Shown here: positions 54,701 through 64,000 of the stretch, piece after piece
Position numbering within the stretch: the first letter of the stretch is position 1
How the letters are laid out: each line of letters opens with the position of its first letter
Origin: Tolypocladium sp. Sup5 PDA-1
Lineage: Eukaryota; Ascomycota; Sordariomycetes; Hypocreales; Ophiocordycipitaceae
NCBI GenBank assembly: GCA_000750105.3
Contig: JPHH03000076.1
Coordinates: forward strand, 62,001 to 126,000
Direction of reading: 5' to 3'
Length of the DNA: 64,000 bases
Notes under the pieces: model-generated
The model's database searches: none
What the model was told of the DNA's origin: nothing
What the model saw: the letters and a program-made list of their open reading frames with translations, nothing else
Program-made: the position numbers and the translations under genes

Positions 54701-55405
54701 CCCCGTCCATACTGCCGCACATGACGGGCTCTGTGCAGTCTCAGGTGGCACCGCCGGGCCAGAGTCTCAGCGACCTCAGCCAGGCAAGGCTACAGCAGCA
54801 GTACGCCGCGCAGATGCAGCAGCAGCAGCAGCATCTCCAGCCTGCAATGACGGGGTATGCTGGGCTACAGCCTTTAGGCATGGCGTCTTTCCCGACGGGT
54901 GCCCCTGGCCAGCAGCAGTTCATGCAGCCCATGATGACGGGCTTACCAGGAGCCAGCCCGTTTGCGGACCCGGGCCGGCCAGCTCAGTTCTCGCCAATCC
55001 AGGCCCAGCCCACCGGATTCCAGCCCACATTTGCCCCCAACTTGCCGTCGTACGCCCAGGGTCCCGGTGCCACCGGTGCCATCAACAGCTTCCTGCCTCC
55101 AGCAATGGAGCCGCAGCGGACAGGGCTACCGACCATGCAGCCACAGCAGACGGGGGCCATGGGTGGTGGTTTCACTCAGCCATTGCAGCCACAGAAGACC
55201 GGACCTCCGCCTCCAGTCAGATTCGGTGTGACGGGAGATGCCAAAAAGCTGACGCCCCAGCAAACCGGGCGGAGGGCGAATCTGGCGCAAGCGAGTAAGT
55301 TGACGCCGCGACGCTGCTATGCTCGATTTCTCTGGCTTGTGTAGTTGTTTTGTGTGTCTCGCGCTGACTCTTGCCGCAGCTCCGCAAAATCCCTTTGGGT
55401 TTTAA
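51789..55405 (+). CDS. SLA1: Actin-patch endocytic adaptor Sla1
   Basis: Four exons: 51789-51986, 52073-53453, 53522-55294 and 55380-55405; 1125 residues. Sla1 couples cargo recognition and clathrin to Las17/WASP and Pan1 at cortical actin patches. It has two N-terminal SH3 domains (about 4-66 and 70-125: AIYDYAPQAEGELAI, AIYEYTRQTNEELSF) and a third at about 395-455 (ILYDFMAQGEDEVTV). The SHD1 domain follows (VRTWTDRSGSFSVEAQFL, about 530-590), then a SAM-like SHD2 (YDWFQFFLSCDVAVGLCERY). The last 430 residues are Pro/Gln-rich with many QPTG/QQTG/MTG repeats, likely phosphorylation sites for Ark/Prk-type kinases. The tail is NPFGF, encoded by a 26-nt last exon. This is SLA1, not the MAT-linked SLA2. 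Confidence 0.94.
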
Positions 55406-56288
55406 ACGTTGAAAAGATAATAATGGCGTAGAGCTGCCGCGTGAGGCAGAAACAGTTGGATGAGTGCAGGTGCGAGGATGAGGAGGACGGGGGAGAGCGC
55501 AGCTCGATGGCTGCCATCCTTTGCAGACATCTACACTTACCTACTTACCTACCTACTTGACCTAATGGGTGCCTCTTCTCGTCTTGTTTAAAAACCTACC
55601 ATATGTACGTACCTTGTGCACCTAGATGGTCACCGGGTTTGTTTGAGCGTACCCTTATATATAGACACAACATGTCCCAGCGAGAACGGTGCTCGACATC
55701 TGTCTCTTTGCAGTCTACAAGTGCGCTTTTGGGGGGCCAAGGTTTCTTGATACATGAATGCCGTTTCTCTACCAAACATGCTGGCGGGCAATGGTTCGCA
55801 CGGGCAGCGTCTACGTACAGGTGCTATACGGCATGGTGCCTGGCGCTCAAGCCTTGGCAGGGTGTCGACTGTGCCCATCGGGGATCACGACTGTTCTGTC
55901 CAGCAGCGAAGACGAGGTGTTCCAATTCTTCCGAGCTGAATGATATCCAAGCAGCTCGATACTCAACATGGGCCGCAAGATGTGAGATTGCTAGAACCGT
56001 GGCAACCCAGCGACGCCAGCCAGCTGTCGCACAGAGCACGGCTTCGCGACCTCAGATTGCTATTCCCCCAGCCGGTGGGTTCTCTATAGGATTGATTGCC
56101 CGCCAGAACACGCATCCTCACCTTGATGACGAGCGCGCATGAAAAGGCGGGGGGCTGTGGCTCTTGCTGAGCAGGGCACAGCCACTGATGCCGTGCGCGG
56201 GCATTCCCCAAGCAGGACAGAAACTCTTGCAAGCCATCGGGTGAAGCGGCGGCATCGTTGATTGCAGGCTGGTCTCGAGGCCACCGCA
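55406..56288. other. Convergent intergenic region, SLA1 / TLC gene
   Basis: 0.88 kb between converging stops. A TACCTACTTACC repeat (55535-55560) is present. A 179-codon ORF (55603-56142) lacks codon bias. Confidence 0.55.
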
Positions 56289-57324
56289 TCAAACCTTGCG
56301 TCTTTGTGGCTTAGGGCCGGCAGACATGCCAGAGGCGAAAGAGGAGAGGTCGACTTCCACCTCGGTCTCGGTCTGCGGCTGCTTGCCCGGCTCGAAGCGC
56401 TTGCGAACTGCCCTGATCATCATAATGAACCAGTAGAAGTTGAGGCTGTTCAGGGTCAGATTGCTGGCAAGATAGACGGCACCGAGCCAGAACGGGACGG
56501 TGGATTTATCCGTGGCAAATGCCATGACGGCCGAGTCGTGCAGGCGGCGGCTAGGGTGGCTGTTGACGGCTTCCCAGATGTCGCGGAAGGCGAGTGCCGA
56601 CTGGTAGGTTCCGTATAGGAGGCGGCAGGAGAAGAAGCTAAAGAGGAGCATGAATCCGTTGTAGAGCTGGGCGCGCGAGCCGGTCATTTCGACCTTGTCC
56701 ATGAACCAGTGGACGTTTAGGAACGGCGTGGAGAGCTCCCAGAGGATGAAGATGCACCCGTAGTAATTGAGAAAGGGTCGCTATTGCACAGAGTCAGTCG
56801 GTCATTCAGTCGCATGGAATGGGGCGCAAAGGGGGTCGTACAAAGCCAAAGGAGTAGACGAGCAGGGCCGCCACGGCATGGGCCAGGGTGCCGAGGCCAA
56901 AGACGTCGAGGTTCAAGCTGGTGACGACGAGGTCCCAGACAAAGTAGCCGGCAGCCAGGGCCTGTACCATGCCGGCAGCGCCCGTGTAGCCCCATACACG
57001 CTCCTCCCAGTCCATGCTGCGGCGCTCATCGTCGACGACCATGACCCAGATGGCGAGCACGTTGATGAGGGTGCTCTGGATCATGGACACGACGTGGGCG
57101 TCCCAGTTGAGCCGCTTCTTGCGGGACAGCTTGGCATAGTGCTGAGGCGCCAGCAGGTTGGAGAGGAGGGGCGAGACGGGCCAGAAGATGACGCCGTAGA
57201 AGAGAGCAGCGGCGAGGACCTCATGGATGTGTAGAGGCAGCGAGGGGAGGTAAAGGCGGTTGCACCACGGGCGTGCCCAGTCGGCGAGCCAGGGGATGGG
57301 CGCAATGAAGAATGGATCCCGCAT
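56289..57324 (-). CDS. TLC-domain (TRAM/LAG1/CLN8) membrane protein
   Basis: Two exons, 57324-56842 and 56780-56289, intron 61 nt; 324 residues. It begins MRDPFFIAPIPWLADWARPW. Several TM segments follow: HEVLAAALFYGVIFWPVSPLL, MIQSTLINVLAIWVMVV, GMVQALAAGYFVWDLVV, FGLGTLAHAVAALLVYSFGF, then two more in exon 2. The layout (R-K-R-L-NWD before TM2, G-Y-F-x-WDL, H-x-x-A, N-x-HW-F-MDK) fits fungal TLC proteins of the TMEM56/TLCD4 type rather than ceramide synthase, since no Lag1 double-His motif is seen. The tail is charged and basic (PQRRKV). Location is probably ER or plasma membrane; the substrate is unknown, with lipid sensing or handling inferred. Confidence 0.82.
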
Positions 57325-58383
57325 TTTGCTGTCTATGAGTCGTCTTGTGCACCCCTCTCTCCGTCTTTATATGTGGCTGTGGAGATGGCGGAGAGCAGCA
57401 CAAGGGCTTCACCGCGACAACAATGGCTGACGGCAGGAGGCTGCAGTCGAGGCCAAGCTGGCAAATGGCGGCATAGGGCGGCCGCCGAGGGATGGGCCCG
57501 GTGAGACTGATGAGAGCGAGAGAGGCCGGCGATGCTGAGAGCCGCTGAGAGCCAGAAGGGCAGAGCAAGAGCGAGCAGCAGAGGAAAGGGGACGTGATTA
57601 TGATATATACTGCGGCTATGCAAGGCAGCACAGGTGAATTTACAGGTGAGGTACGAATGACAGTGAGTCAAGTGGAGGTGCACTTGATTGATGGCAGGCA
57701 ATTAATGGTGGCCACGAGACTTGGGAATTGTTGGGGAGAACCTCTCCACGTGAGCGAGGCAGCTGTCGTGTGTCTCGAGGAGGTGCGCCAAGGCAGGTAC
57801 CAAGTGGTACTCCGTACCTCTCAGCATGTACATGTCATATGCCGCGCTGGACACGCGGACGCGCCAGCACTCCCACTGCTGTAAGCCTATAATGCTGCAC
57901 CATCATCTGTTCTACAGTAGGTACCTTATTGCTCCCAGCTGGACACAAGTCGAGGTGTCCCTATGGCCATGTTAGTTACTACACGGCAATACCGCAATGA
58001 ATCAGTGATTGCCCCAACCGTTTTGCGTCTTGCTTGCTTTTAACCTCGGCACCGTGGTGGCTGAGGAGCACCCAAGGTACTTCGTACCTGGTAGTACTTC
58101 GCAAGGTACCTTGCTCTAGTACCTGACCAGCGCTGATAAGATAAGAGCTGTGCCTGAGCTTGGCATCCCTATTAGTTGCATACCTGTAATACTCTGTACT
58201 ACCGGCAGACCAGGGCAGGCTCGCTCCTCCACCGCCCCTCCCGAGTCGGGACTGACCACACAAGCAACGGATGACATTCAATTGAGGCCAGACAATTTCA
58301 AGACACCCTCAAAGGAGACTTGCTCACCCAATCTCTTTGAAATCGCAAAGGGCAGCGTCAGGCTGCGGTAGCTTCGCACAACC
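57325..58383. other. Divergent intergenic region, TLC gene / COG8
   Basis: 1.06 kb shared promoter. Rich in the GTAC-type motif (57807-57817, 58077-58087) and in GGTACC clusters (57797-58115). Confidence 0.55.
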
Positions 58384-59655
58384 ATGGCCGAGGCGCTGAG
58401 CGATCTGCTGCTGCTTGGGCGCGACCATCCCGCCGATGCCACCACGCTGGCATATCTCGCCCACCTCGCGGAGCAGCCCGCCGATGCACTTCGCTCCTCG
58501 GAGCCCCAGCGCCTCGCCCAGGCCTCCCACTCCCTGCTGCTCTCCGTCCAGGCCCTCTCCAAGCGCTCCCACAAGCCCATTGTCGAGTCGGCTGCTAGCC
58601 ATGCTTCGCTGCGCCGAACGCTGCCCGTCCTAGCGCAGAGGGCCGCAGAGCTGGGCCAGGCCGTCCCTCGCCTCGACCACGAGGCCGAGAACTTCTCGGC
58701 GGCCTTCAGCAAGGCCAGCGAGGGCCAGACGGTCGCGCGCCGGAAGCAGGCCCTGCGGCTGCTGCACAACGCCGAGCGCCTGGTCGATGTCATGGAGCTC
58801 CCGCCTCTGCTGGCCTCGGCCGTCAAGACCAGTCCCGTCAGCTACTCGTCGACGCTCGACCTATACGCCCATGTCCGCCGCCTCGCGTCGCTCTACCCGT
58901 CCTCCCCCTTGGTCTCGTCCGTCCTGGCCGAGGCCGATGCCGCCATCCGCCAGATGGCCGCCAATCTCGTTGTCGCCCTCGAGGCCCCCGGCCTCAAGCT
59001 CGCTGCCGCACTTCGCACCGTCGGCTGGCTCAAGCGCATCGTGCCTGACCTTGTCTCCGGCGTCCCGGCCGAGGACTCGCTGCCCGCCCTTTTCCTCGTC
59101 TGCCGGCTGACGACCCTTGTGACGACTCTGGCAGCGCTGGAGCCCCTGCGGGAGCTGGCCGACGAGGAACGGCGCCGCCAGAGCAAGGCGGGCCACTCCT
59201 GGTCTGGAGGCCAACAGACGGAGCGCTATCTCAAACGCTTCATCGAGGTCTTCCGCGAGCACAGCTTCGGCATCGTGTCCATGTCCAAGAGCGTCGAGGC
59301 CAGCTTCGCCTCGTCATCCCGCGCCCGGAACGATCCCCTGTCCCCGCTGCCCTCGGCTCTGTCGACATTCCCGCTGCATCTCGTGGGCCTGCTGCTCGAG
59401 ACGTTGCGCACCTACCTCCCCACAGTCCGGGACCAGGCGTCTCGCGACAGCATCGTCACCCAAGTGCTCTACTGCGCCGGCAGCTTGGGGAGACTCGGCG
59501 CCGACTTTGGCATGCTGCTGGCGGCAATTGGCGTCGACGAATGGGTAGACCTCGTCAAGCGCCATCGCTTGCTGGCCGGGCGGCTCGAGTCTGTCATCGG
59601 CGACTACCGGGCCCATCAGCCCGCGAGCTCTGCCACGGCCGCCATCGCCAGCTGA
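58384..59655 (+). CDS. COG8: Conserved oligomeric Golgi complex subunit 8 (Dor1)
   Basis: Single exon, 423 residues. COG8 belongs to lobe B of the COG tether, which retrieves Golgi glycosylation enzymes in intra-Golgi retrograde transport. Dor1-family features are the N-terminal helical region (LRSSEPQRLAQASHSLLLSVQALSKRSHK), the central LLHNAERLVDVMELPPLLASAV followed by YAHVRRLASLYP, and VGWLKRIVP and FIEVFREHSFGIVSMSKSV. No TM or signal peptide is seen. The length is shorter than animal COG8 (about 600) and the C-terminal bundle is trimmed, which I take as normal for the fungal form. Assignment to COG8 rather than another COG subunit rests on the ELPPL and HVRRL region. Confidence 0.85.
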   Translation: MAEALSDLLLLGRDHPADATTLAYLAHLAEQPADALRSSEPQRLAQASHSLLLSVQALSKRSHKPIVESAASHASLRRTLPVLAQRAAELGQAVPRLDHEAENFSAAFSKASEGQTVARRKQALRLLHNAERLVDVMELPPLLASAVKTSPVSYSSTLDLYAHVRRLASLYPSSPLVSSVLAEADAAIRQMAANLVVALEAPGLKLAAALRTVGWLKRIVPDLVSGVPAEDSLPALFLVCRLTTLVTTLAALEPLRELADEERRRQSKAGHSWSGGQQTERYLKRFIEVFREHSFGIVSMSKSVEASFASSSRARNDPLSPLPSALSTFPLHLVGLLLETLRTYLPTVRDQASRDSIVTQVLYCAGSLGRLGADFGMLLAAIGVDEWVDLVKRHRLLAGRLESVIGDYRAHQPASSATAAIAS

Positions 59656-59954
59656 GGCAGGATGAACCACATCGTCTATACAGCACCTAGCAGTGAGCAC
59701 TGACATATTACGGAGTACATTACTACTACTTCGTACCTCGCCTGGTATGGAGAGTGGTCGGCTCATCCTGCAAGCGCCACAAACAACGAAGCGGCTGGGT
59801 CATGCAGCAACTCGGCATTATCCTCCTAAGCGGGTCCTGTCCGTGCGCCGACGCCAAACCCCAAACCCGTCAGCTTACATCACCAGGCTTGGACACCTTA
59901 CACACACGCCAGACCCATCTGCGTCACAGCATCGGCCGCTTCCGCACCACGCCA
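59656..59954. other. Intergenic, COG8 to Hem25
   Basis: 299 bp, tandem genes. It holds TACGGAGTAC (59709-59718) and TACTTCGTAC (59727-59736) only 8 bp apart. Confidence 0.6.
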
Positions 59955-61076
59955 ATGAGCTCGCCCTGCAAGACCGAGGCGCAAGCATCTCCGGCTCTTG
60001 CAGCTCCTACTCCAGCTCCCGCTACCGCTCCCAGCATCGGTGGCCAAGATGCAGGCGCCCGCTCGCCGGCCATGAACGAGACGCGATCCCCGGCACGGGC
60101 CAAGTCAGGTAGGCCGTTCCGAAGAACCCGCACGGCGCTCGAACGGTGAAGCTCACAGCCTCCCTCTTCCGTCGTCTCAACAGCGCATCACTTCGTCTCG
60201 GGTCTTGGGTCCGGCGTAGCGTCGGCTGTCATCCTGCAGCCCCTCGACCTCTTGAAGACGCGGGTGCAACAGTCGGGCCGCTCATCGCTCTCGGCCTGTC
60301 TACGCGACATCAGGCAGTCTCCGCACCTGGTCCGTAGCCTGTGGAGGGGCACGGTGCCCTCGGCCCTGCGGACTGGCTTCGGCTCTGCCCTGTACTTTAC
60401 CTCTCTCAATGCCATCCGCCAACATGTGCAGCAGACGGGCATGGCTGGACCGCCCCTGGAGACACAGAGCGGCTCGTCGGTCCTACCGGCCCTATCCAAC
60501 TCGGCCAACCTGATATCCGGCGCCGTGGCAAGGACCTTTGCTGGCTTTGTCCTCATGCCTCTGACAGTCATCAAGGTACGGTTCGAGTCCAGCCTCTATT
60601 CGTATCCGTCAGTGTGGGCTGCGGCCGGCGACATACGGCGAGCGGACGGCTTCCGCGGCTTCTTCTCCGGCTTCGGCGCAACAGCCATCCGAGACGCCCC
60701 GTACGCCGGCATGTATGTACTATTCTACGAAATGCTCAAGACGCGGCTCGGCTCTTTGGCATCCTCCTCCTCCGCTCTCTCGCCCGAGGCTACCATGCAG
60801 GCATGGGTGGCAAGCTCGGTAAACTTCAGCTCGGCTATCCTCGCGGGAGCCGCCTGCTCCGCCGTTTCCAACCCGTTCGATGCGGTCAAGACGCGGATAC
60901 AGCTGCAGCCGCGCCGGTACCGGAATGTCTGGCAGGCAGGCTACAGGATGGTGGCCGAGGACGGCTTTCGGTCGCTCTGGGACGGGCTGGCCCTGCGCAT
61001 CAGCCGCAAGGCGCTCAGCTCCGCCTTGGCCTGGACCGTCTATGAGGAGCTCATCCGCAGGTCGGGGGTGGCGTAA
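59955..61076 (+). CDS. HEM25: Mitochondrial glycine carrier Hem25 (SLC25A38)
   Basis: Two exons, 59955-60108 and 60184-61076; 348 residues. The carrier imports glycine into mitochondria for 5-aminolevulinate synthesis, the first step of heme synthesis. It has the three mitochondrial-carrier repeats: QPLDLLKTRVQQ, MPLTVIKVRFES and NPFDAVKTRIQL, each a P-x-[DT]-x-x-[KR] signature at the end of an odd helix. HHFVSGLGSGVASAVIL and the GTVPSALRTGFGSALYF and SLWDGLALRISRKALSSALAWTVYEE stretches match SLC25A38. The N-terminal 50 residues are Pro/Ala-rich. The splice restores S-A-H-H-F-V in frame. HEM12, another heme gene, lies 51 kb to the left. Confidence 0.93.
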
Positions 61077-61283
61077 ATGGTGGCTTTGCTTGTGGTATTG
61101 AAGCTAGATCAACTCAACTCAAGAGGCAAGTAGTGAGACGAAACTGTAATGGAAATGAACAAGAGGGGACATGATGCATAGCCCCGTACGCTGGCCCAGG
61201 GCTCAGATGAACATTGACTGAGTGACCTTGCACATCCGTGGCGGGTCGCCGCCATTGACGGCTCCAGTGGCTTTCGGAGACGT

Positions 61284-62545
61284 TCACGCCGGGCGAGCGC
61301 CTGCGAGATACATGAGAAGGCCTGGGGACTTGCTCCTCCTCCGATCGTTCTTCTTGCGGACCCATTCAAATTCGGGCTCGTGATGGCGGTGTTTCTTCTC
61401 CTCGATCATCAATGTGCCGCTGGTGCGCCTCTCACGAATGACCTTGGTGTGCTTCCAGAACTGGTCCTGCTCCCACTCGGGGACCCACCTCTTGATCAAG
61501 ATGTACTCGGGGTCCTAGACGGGGAGGTTAGCCAGAAACAGAAGACAGTTGGTCGCAGGCAGACACTCACTCTATCGACATCAAATTCAACGTGAAACGT
61601 CCTCAGCGTCTCGATGGACAGGTGCCTGCGGGCCATACGGGTGTAGGTGGGACGGGCACCGGGCTCGGGGGCGGGGCCGGTCTCGGGGACCTTTTTCTTG
61701 CTGAGAATGGCGGCAATGGCCTTCTCATCGAGCCCCGACTTGATGAGGTCCTCCTGGAGACGGCGCTTGTACTCCTTGTCGTTCTCCTCCTTCTGCCTGG
61801 CCTCGCGGGCGAGGCGCTCGGCCTCCATCTGCTTGTAGCGCTCGACGGCCAGGGCGGCCTCCTTGTCGCGGCGCTTCTTCTCCTCGGCAGCGTCCTCCTC
61901 TTCCTTGAGGCGCTTCAGCTCGAGCTCCCTCTTGATGCGCTTCTCTTCCTCGCTGCGGGCCTCGCGCTTCTTGATCTCGTCGAGCTCGCGCTTGGCGCGC
62001 TGCAGGTCGGCCTCGTCGCGGTACTCCTTGGCCATGCGCCGCTCCTCCTTGTCGCGGGAGCTGGCGAGGCGCAGCTGCTCGAGCTCGCGGCGGGCCTGCT
62101 CGGCCTCCCACTCCTCGCGCGTCTTGAAGGCCGACGAGTGGGAGCGGGAGCGGGAGTGGGAGCGCGAACGCGAGCGCGAGCCGGAGCTGTGGCGGCGGCG
62201 GCGGTGAGCGAGGTGGCCGCGGCGGCGGTGGTCTTCATCGTCGTCGGACGAGTAGTCATTGTAGAAGCGGTTGTTTATGATGACGGGGTTAGCGGGGGCC
62301 GGGGCCGGGGCGGCGCGCGGTGGGCTGCTAGCGCGGCGGTCGCGGGAGCGGTCGCGGGATCGGGAGCGGGCGACGACGGTGGTGTGCTGCTCGGGAACGA
62401 GATAGCTAGGGCCAGCGGGTGTCGGAACGCCGTAGTAGCTGCGTGGGCGTGGCGGGCTCTGGACGTAGCGCACCGGCCGCGGCGAGGGGCCGCGGTGGCG
62501 GACGTGGATGTCGACGTCATCTTCTTCGTCGTAGTAGCTACTCAT
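61284..62545 (-). CDS. Charged coiled-coil protein, Arg/Ser-rich, function unknown
   Basis: Two exons, 62545-61571 and 61514-61284, intron 56 nt; 401 residues. It starts MSSYYDEEDDVDIHVRHRG. An Arg/Ser/Pro-rich part (SRSRDRSRDRR; SRSRSRSHSRSRSHSS) resembles RS domains of splicing-linked proteins. A long Glu/Lys/Arg coiled coil (about residues 145-280) follows. The conserved C-terminus reads RTFHVEFDVDRDPEYILIKRW, WEQDQFWKHTKVIRERR and HHEPEFEWVRKKNDRRRSKS. No catalytic domain is recognised. RS-like content suggests nuclear RNA-related work, but that is a guess. The stop is 207 bp from the Hem25 stop (convergent). Confidence 0.75.
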
Positions 62546-63505
62546 GGCGCCGTCGTCGACTCGTCTCGACTCGTCTCGACTCGTCTCGTTTCGTTTCGTT
62601 TCGTTTCGTTTCGTATGGAGGAGTATGTTGCTGTGGTCTGACTGCGGCCCTGGCGTCTCCCGGGCGATGCGTGTGTGCGAGGCGGCGGTATGTCAGCCGC
62701 AGCGATGAGCGGGCAGAATCGAGGCACGCAGAAGGGGGAGGAAGAATAAAAGGTGAGTAATGCGGGCGGGCGGTATTAATACCGTGGATGCATGTAAGAC
62801 GACCGAGCGCTGGGCGGGTGAGCATTGGAAGAGAGGAGAGGGGGCGGCGCATTTGGCGCTTCGTAGGGCTGGAGCGGGGCTGGGGAAGAGGAGCGGGGGG
62901 TATCGGAGCCAACGGCGGGCGATTGCGTGCATGCAGTGCTAAGGTATGCAGTGCAATGCATTCGGTGTCAGGTGAGAGAGAGGTGAGTTGACGGGCCATG
63001 GGGGTGATGATTAATGCCTGCTTCACGTCCGAGGCCGAGTGTGGGATGCACGAGTGTGCACGAGTGTGCCCAGGTGCTGCTTCACGTCTCAGTGTCCGTC
63101 AGCACTTGTCTGCTGAAGTTGCCAGCGTCCCCCGCTGCGAGAGAGGCCATGGATTGTATGCAGTGTCATATAAGGCAAGCAAGGTACTCGTATATACACG
63201 TTATCGTCTGGATCGTGTGCAGTCGGGTCCGCCCTCTCCACGCCACGTCGGGAGACGACGCCGTTTCATGATACCGCCTGTTGGTCGACCAACGTCCAAC
63301 GACACCACGGTTTCGCTCCCGTCGACGAATTGGGGGCCGTGGCGAGGTCCATGCCGGGACGGGGCCGCATTCGAGGGGCGCCAACGAACGCTGGTTGGCG
63401 CCAGCTGAAACGAGATGGATGCACAGTCAATTCGCAGCTATCCGTACCCAACAGGATCCAACGGTCTACAATTGGCCTCGCGGCCGCCCACCGGCAGGCA
63501 GCGGC
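62546..63505. other. Intergenic, coiled-coil gene promoter / PFD1 3' side
   Basis: 0.96 kb. It holds the 62554-62613 microsatellite just upstream of the coiled-coil gene. No coding-like ORF. Confidence 0.55.
62554..62613. repeat. Composite microsatellite upstream of the coiled-coil gene
   Basis: Three ACTCGTCTCG units followed by five TTTCG units, within 70 bp of the coiled-coil gene ATG and hence probably in its 5' leader. Confidence 0.9.
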
Positions 63506-63931
63506 TCAGCGCGTGCGCAGCATCTGCTCAATGTGCTCGCGGCTGTTCTTGTGCGTTGTCTCCAGGTACAGCAGCCGCTGGTTGAGCTTGTCGACGTCGG
63601 CCTCGAGGTCCTTGGTCTGGCCCTCGAGCTTCTGCCGCAGCGTCGGCAGCGGCACGGAGGAGAACCTGCGGGCGGTCAGTCGGTCTGGAGCACATGGCAT
63701 CATTGACATGGCATGGCAGGGGGTGGCATGGCATCGCATGACATGACATGACATGAAAACTCACATCTTGCCGACGCCCTCGTAGACGACGGCGTCCTCG
63801 GGCAGGCCGCCCAGTTCGCTGAGCGTCAGCCGCACCAGGCGCTGCTCGCGCTGCTTGGACGCCATCTGCGTTCTGGCGAGGCCGATCTGCTGCTGGGCTG
63901 CCGCGGCCTGCGTCTCAATCTCGCGCGCAAG
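63506..63931 (-). CDS. PFD1: Prefoldin subunit 1, 3' part (partial at window edge)
   Basis: Two exons visible, 63931-63765 and 63665-63506; the first exon lies beyond 64000, its intron running from 63932 off the window. The visible 108 residues start LAREIETQAAAAQQQIGLAR and end THKNSREHIEQMLRTR. They show the beta-type prefoldin pattern: an N-terminal helix, the hairpin ELGGLPEDAVVYEGVGKMF, and the C-terminal helix KLEGQTKDLEADVDKLNQRLLYLETT. Prefoldin is a cytosolic hexameric chaperone that hands nascent actin and tubulin to the CCT chaperonin. The GVGKMF motif is rebuilt across the last intron, supporting the splice. Confidence 0.92.
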
Positions 63932-64000
63932 CTACGGAAGAGACACGTGAGCGTCAAGGTCGGGGAGGGAGGGGCGGCAGGGCATTTGCATGGGCAGCGG

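Noticed and set aside
31067..55405. Possible mating-type locus (HMG-box gene with SLA gene)
   Set aside because: The SLA gene is SLA1, not SLA2, lies 19 kb away, and APN2 and other MAT flanking genes are absent.
55603..56142. 179-codon ORF between SLA1 and the TLC gene
   Set aside because: Non-biased codons and no family features; it lies in a convergent 3' region.
61592..62641. 349-codon plus-strand ORF
   Set aside because: Antisense shadow of the charged coiled-coil gene; it exists because GC-rich Glu/Lys/Arg codons leave the opposite strand stop-free.
1..64000. Secondary-metabolite cluster or defence system
   Set aside because: No PKS, NRPS, terpene synthase, P450 group, nuclease or NLR-type gene was seen; gene content is housekeeping and regulatory.

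Overview
This 64 kb window reads as nuclear DNA of a filamentous ascomycete (Pezizomycotina, most likely Sordariomycetes, probably Hypocreales). The reasons are GC-rich third codon positions, short introns (about 45-120 nt) with GTRNGY donors and CTAAC-like branch sites, dense genes on both strands, and families typical of filamentous fungi (velvet factor, DUF3602, short fungus-only proteins). The species assignment is inference. I see no operon, CRISPR array, rRNA, convincing tRNA, secondary-metabolite cluster or mating-type locus.

Layout, left to right: 5' end of a DEAH-box RNA helicase (-); Sec9 t-SNARE (-); GTPBP1-like GTPase (+); EMC6 (-) and uroporphyrinogen decarboxylase HEM12 (+), divergent; a DUF3602 protein (-); velvet factor VelB (-); HIS1 (+); a two-TM unknown (+); two small unknown genes (-); the very large Cch1 calcium channel (-, 19.7-26.3 kb); a PHD-finger chromatin protein (+); an HMG-box factor (+); a 741-bp mobile element; EMC5 (+); MSH5 (+); a GPI-anchored Cys-rich secretory protein (-); an unknown (-); PP2A B55 subunit (+); the YEA4-type UDP-GlcNAc transporter (+); AMP deaminase (+); Sla1 (+); a TLC-domain membrane protein (-); COG8 (+); Hem25/SLC25A38 glycine carrier (+); an acidic/basic coiled-coil unknown (-); and the 3' part of prefoldin subunit 1 (-).

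Most genes are housekeeping. Recurring themes are membrane traffic and ER biology (Sec9, EMC5, EMC6, COG8, Sla1, the YEA4 and TLC proteins), heme synthesis (Hem12, Hem25), development and sex (VelB, HMG box, MSH5) and Ca2+ entry (Cch1). Their proximity does not imply co-regulation. Exon-intron structures were rebuilt by hand from splice signals and reading-frame continuity; most are frame-consistent throughout.

The most striking non-genic feature lies at 33301-34041. It has about 122-bp near-identical terminal inverted repeats, each containing palindromes, a perfect 9-bp target-site duplication, and an internal tandem-repeat core with no ORF. It has the architecture of a non-autonomous Mutator-like element (MITE). 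Other signals include a recurrent GTAC-TNC-GTAC motif found only outside coding sequence, C-homopolymers inside three introns, tandem NAGNAG splice acceptors, and stop-free introns whose length is a multiple of three.
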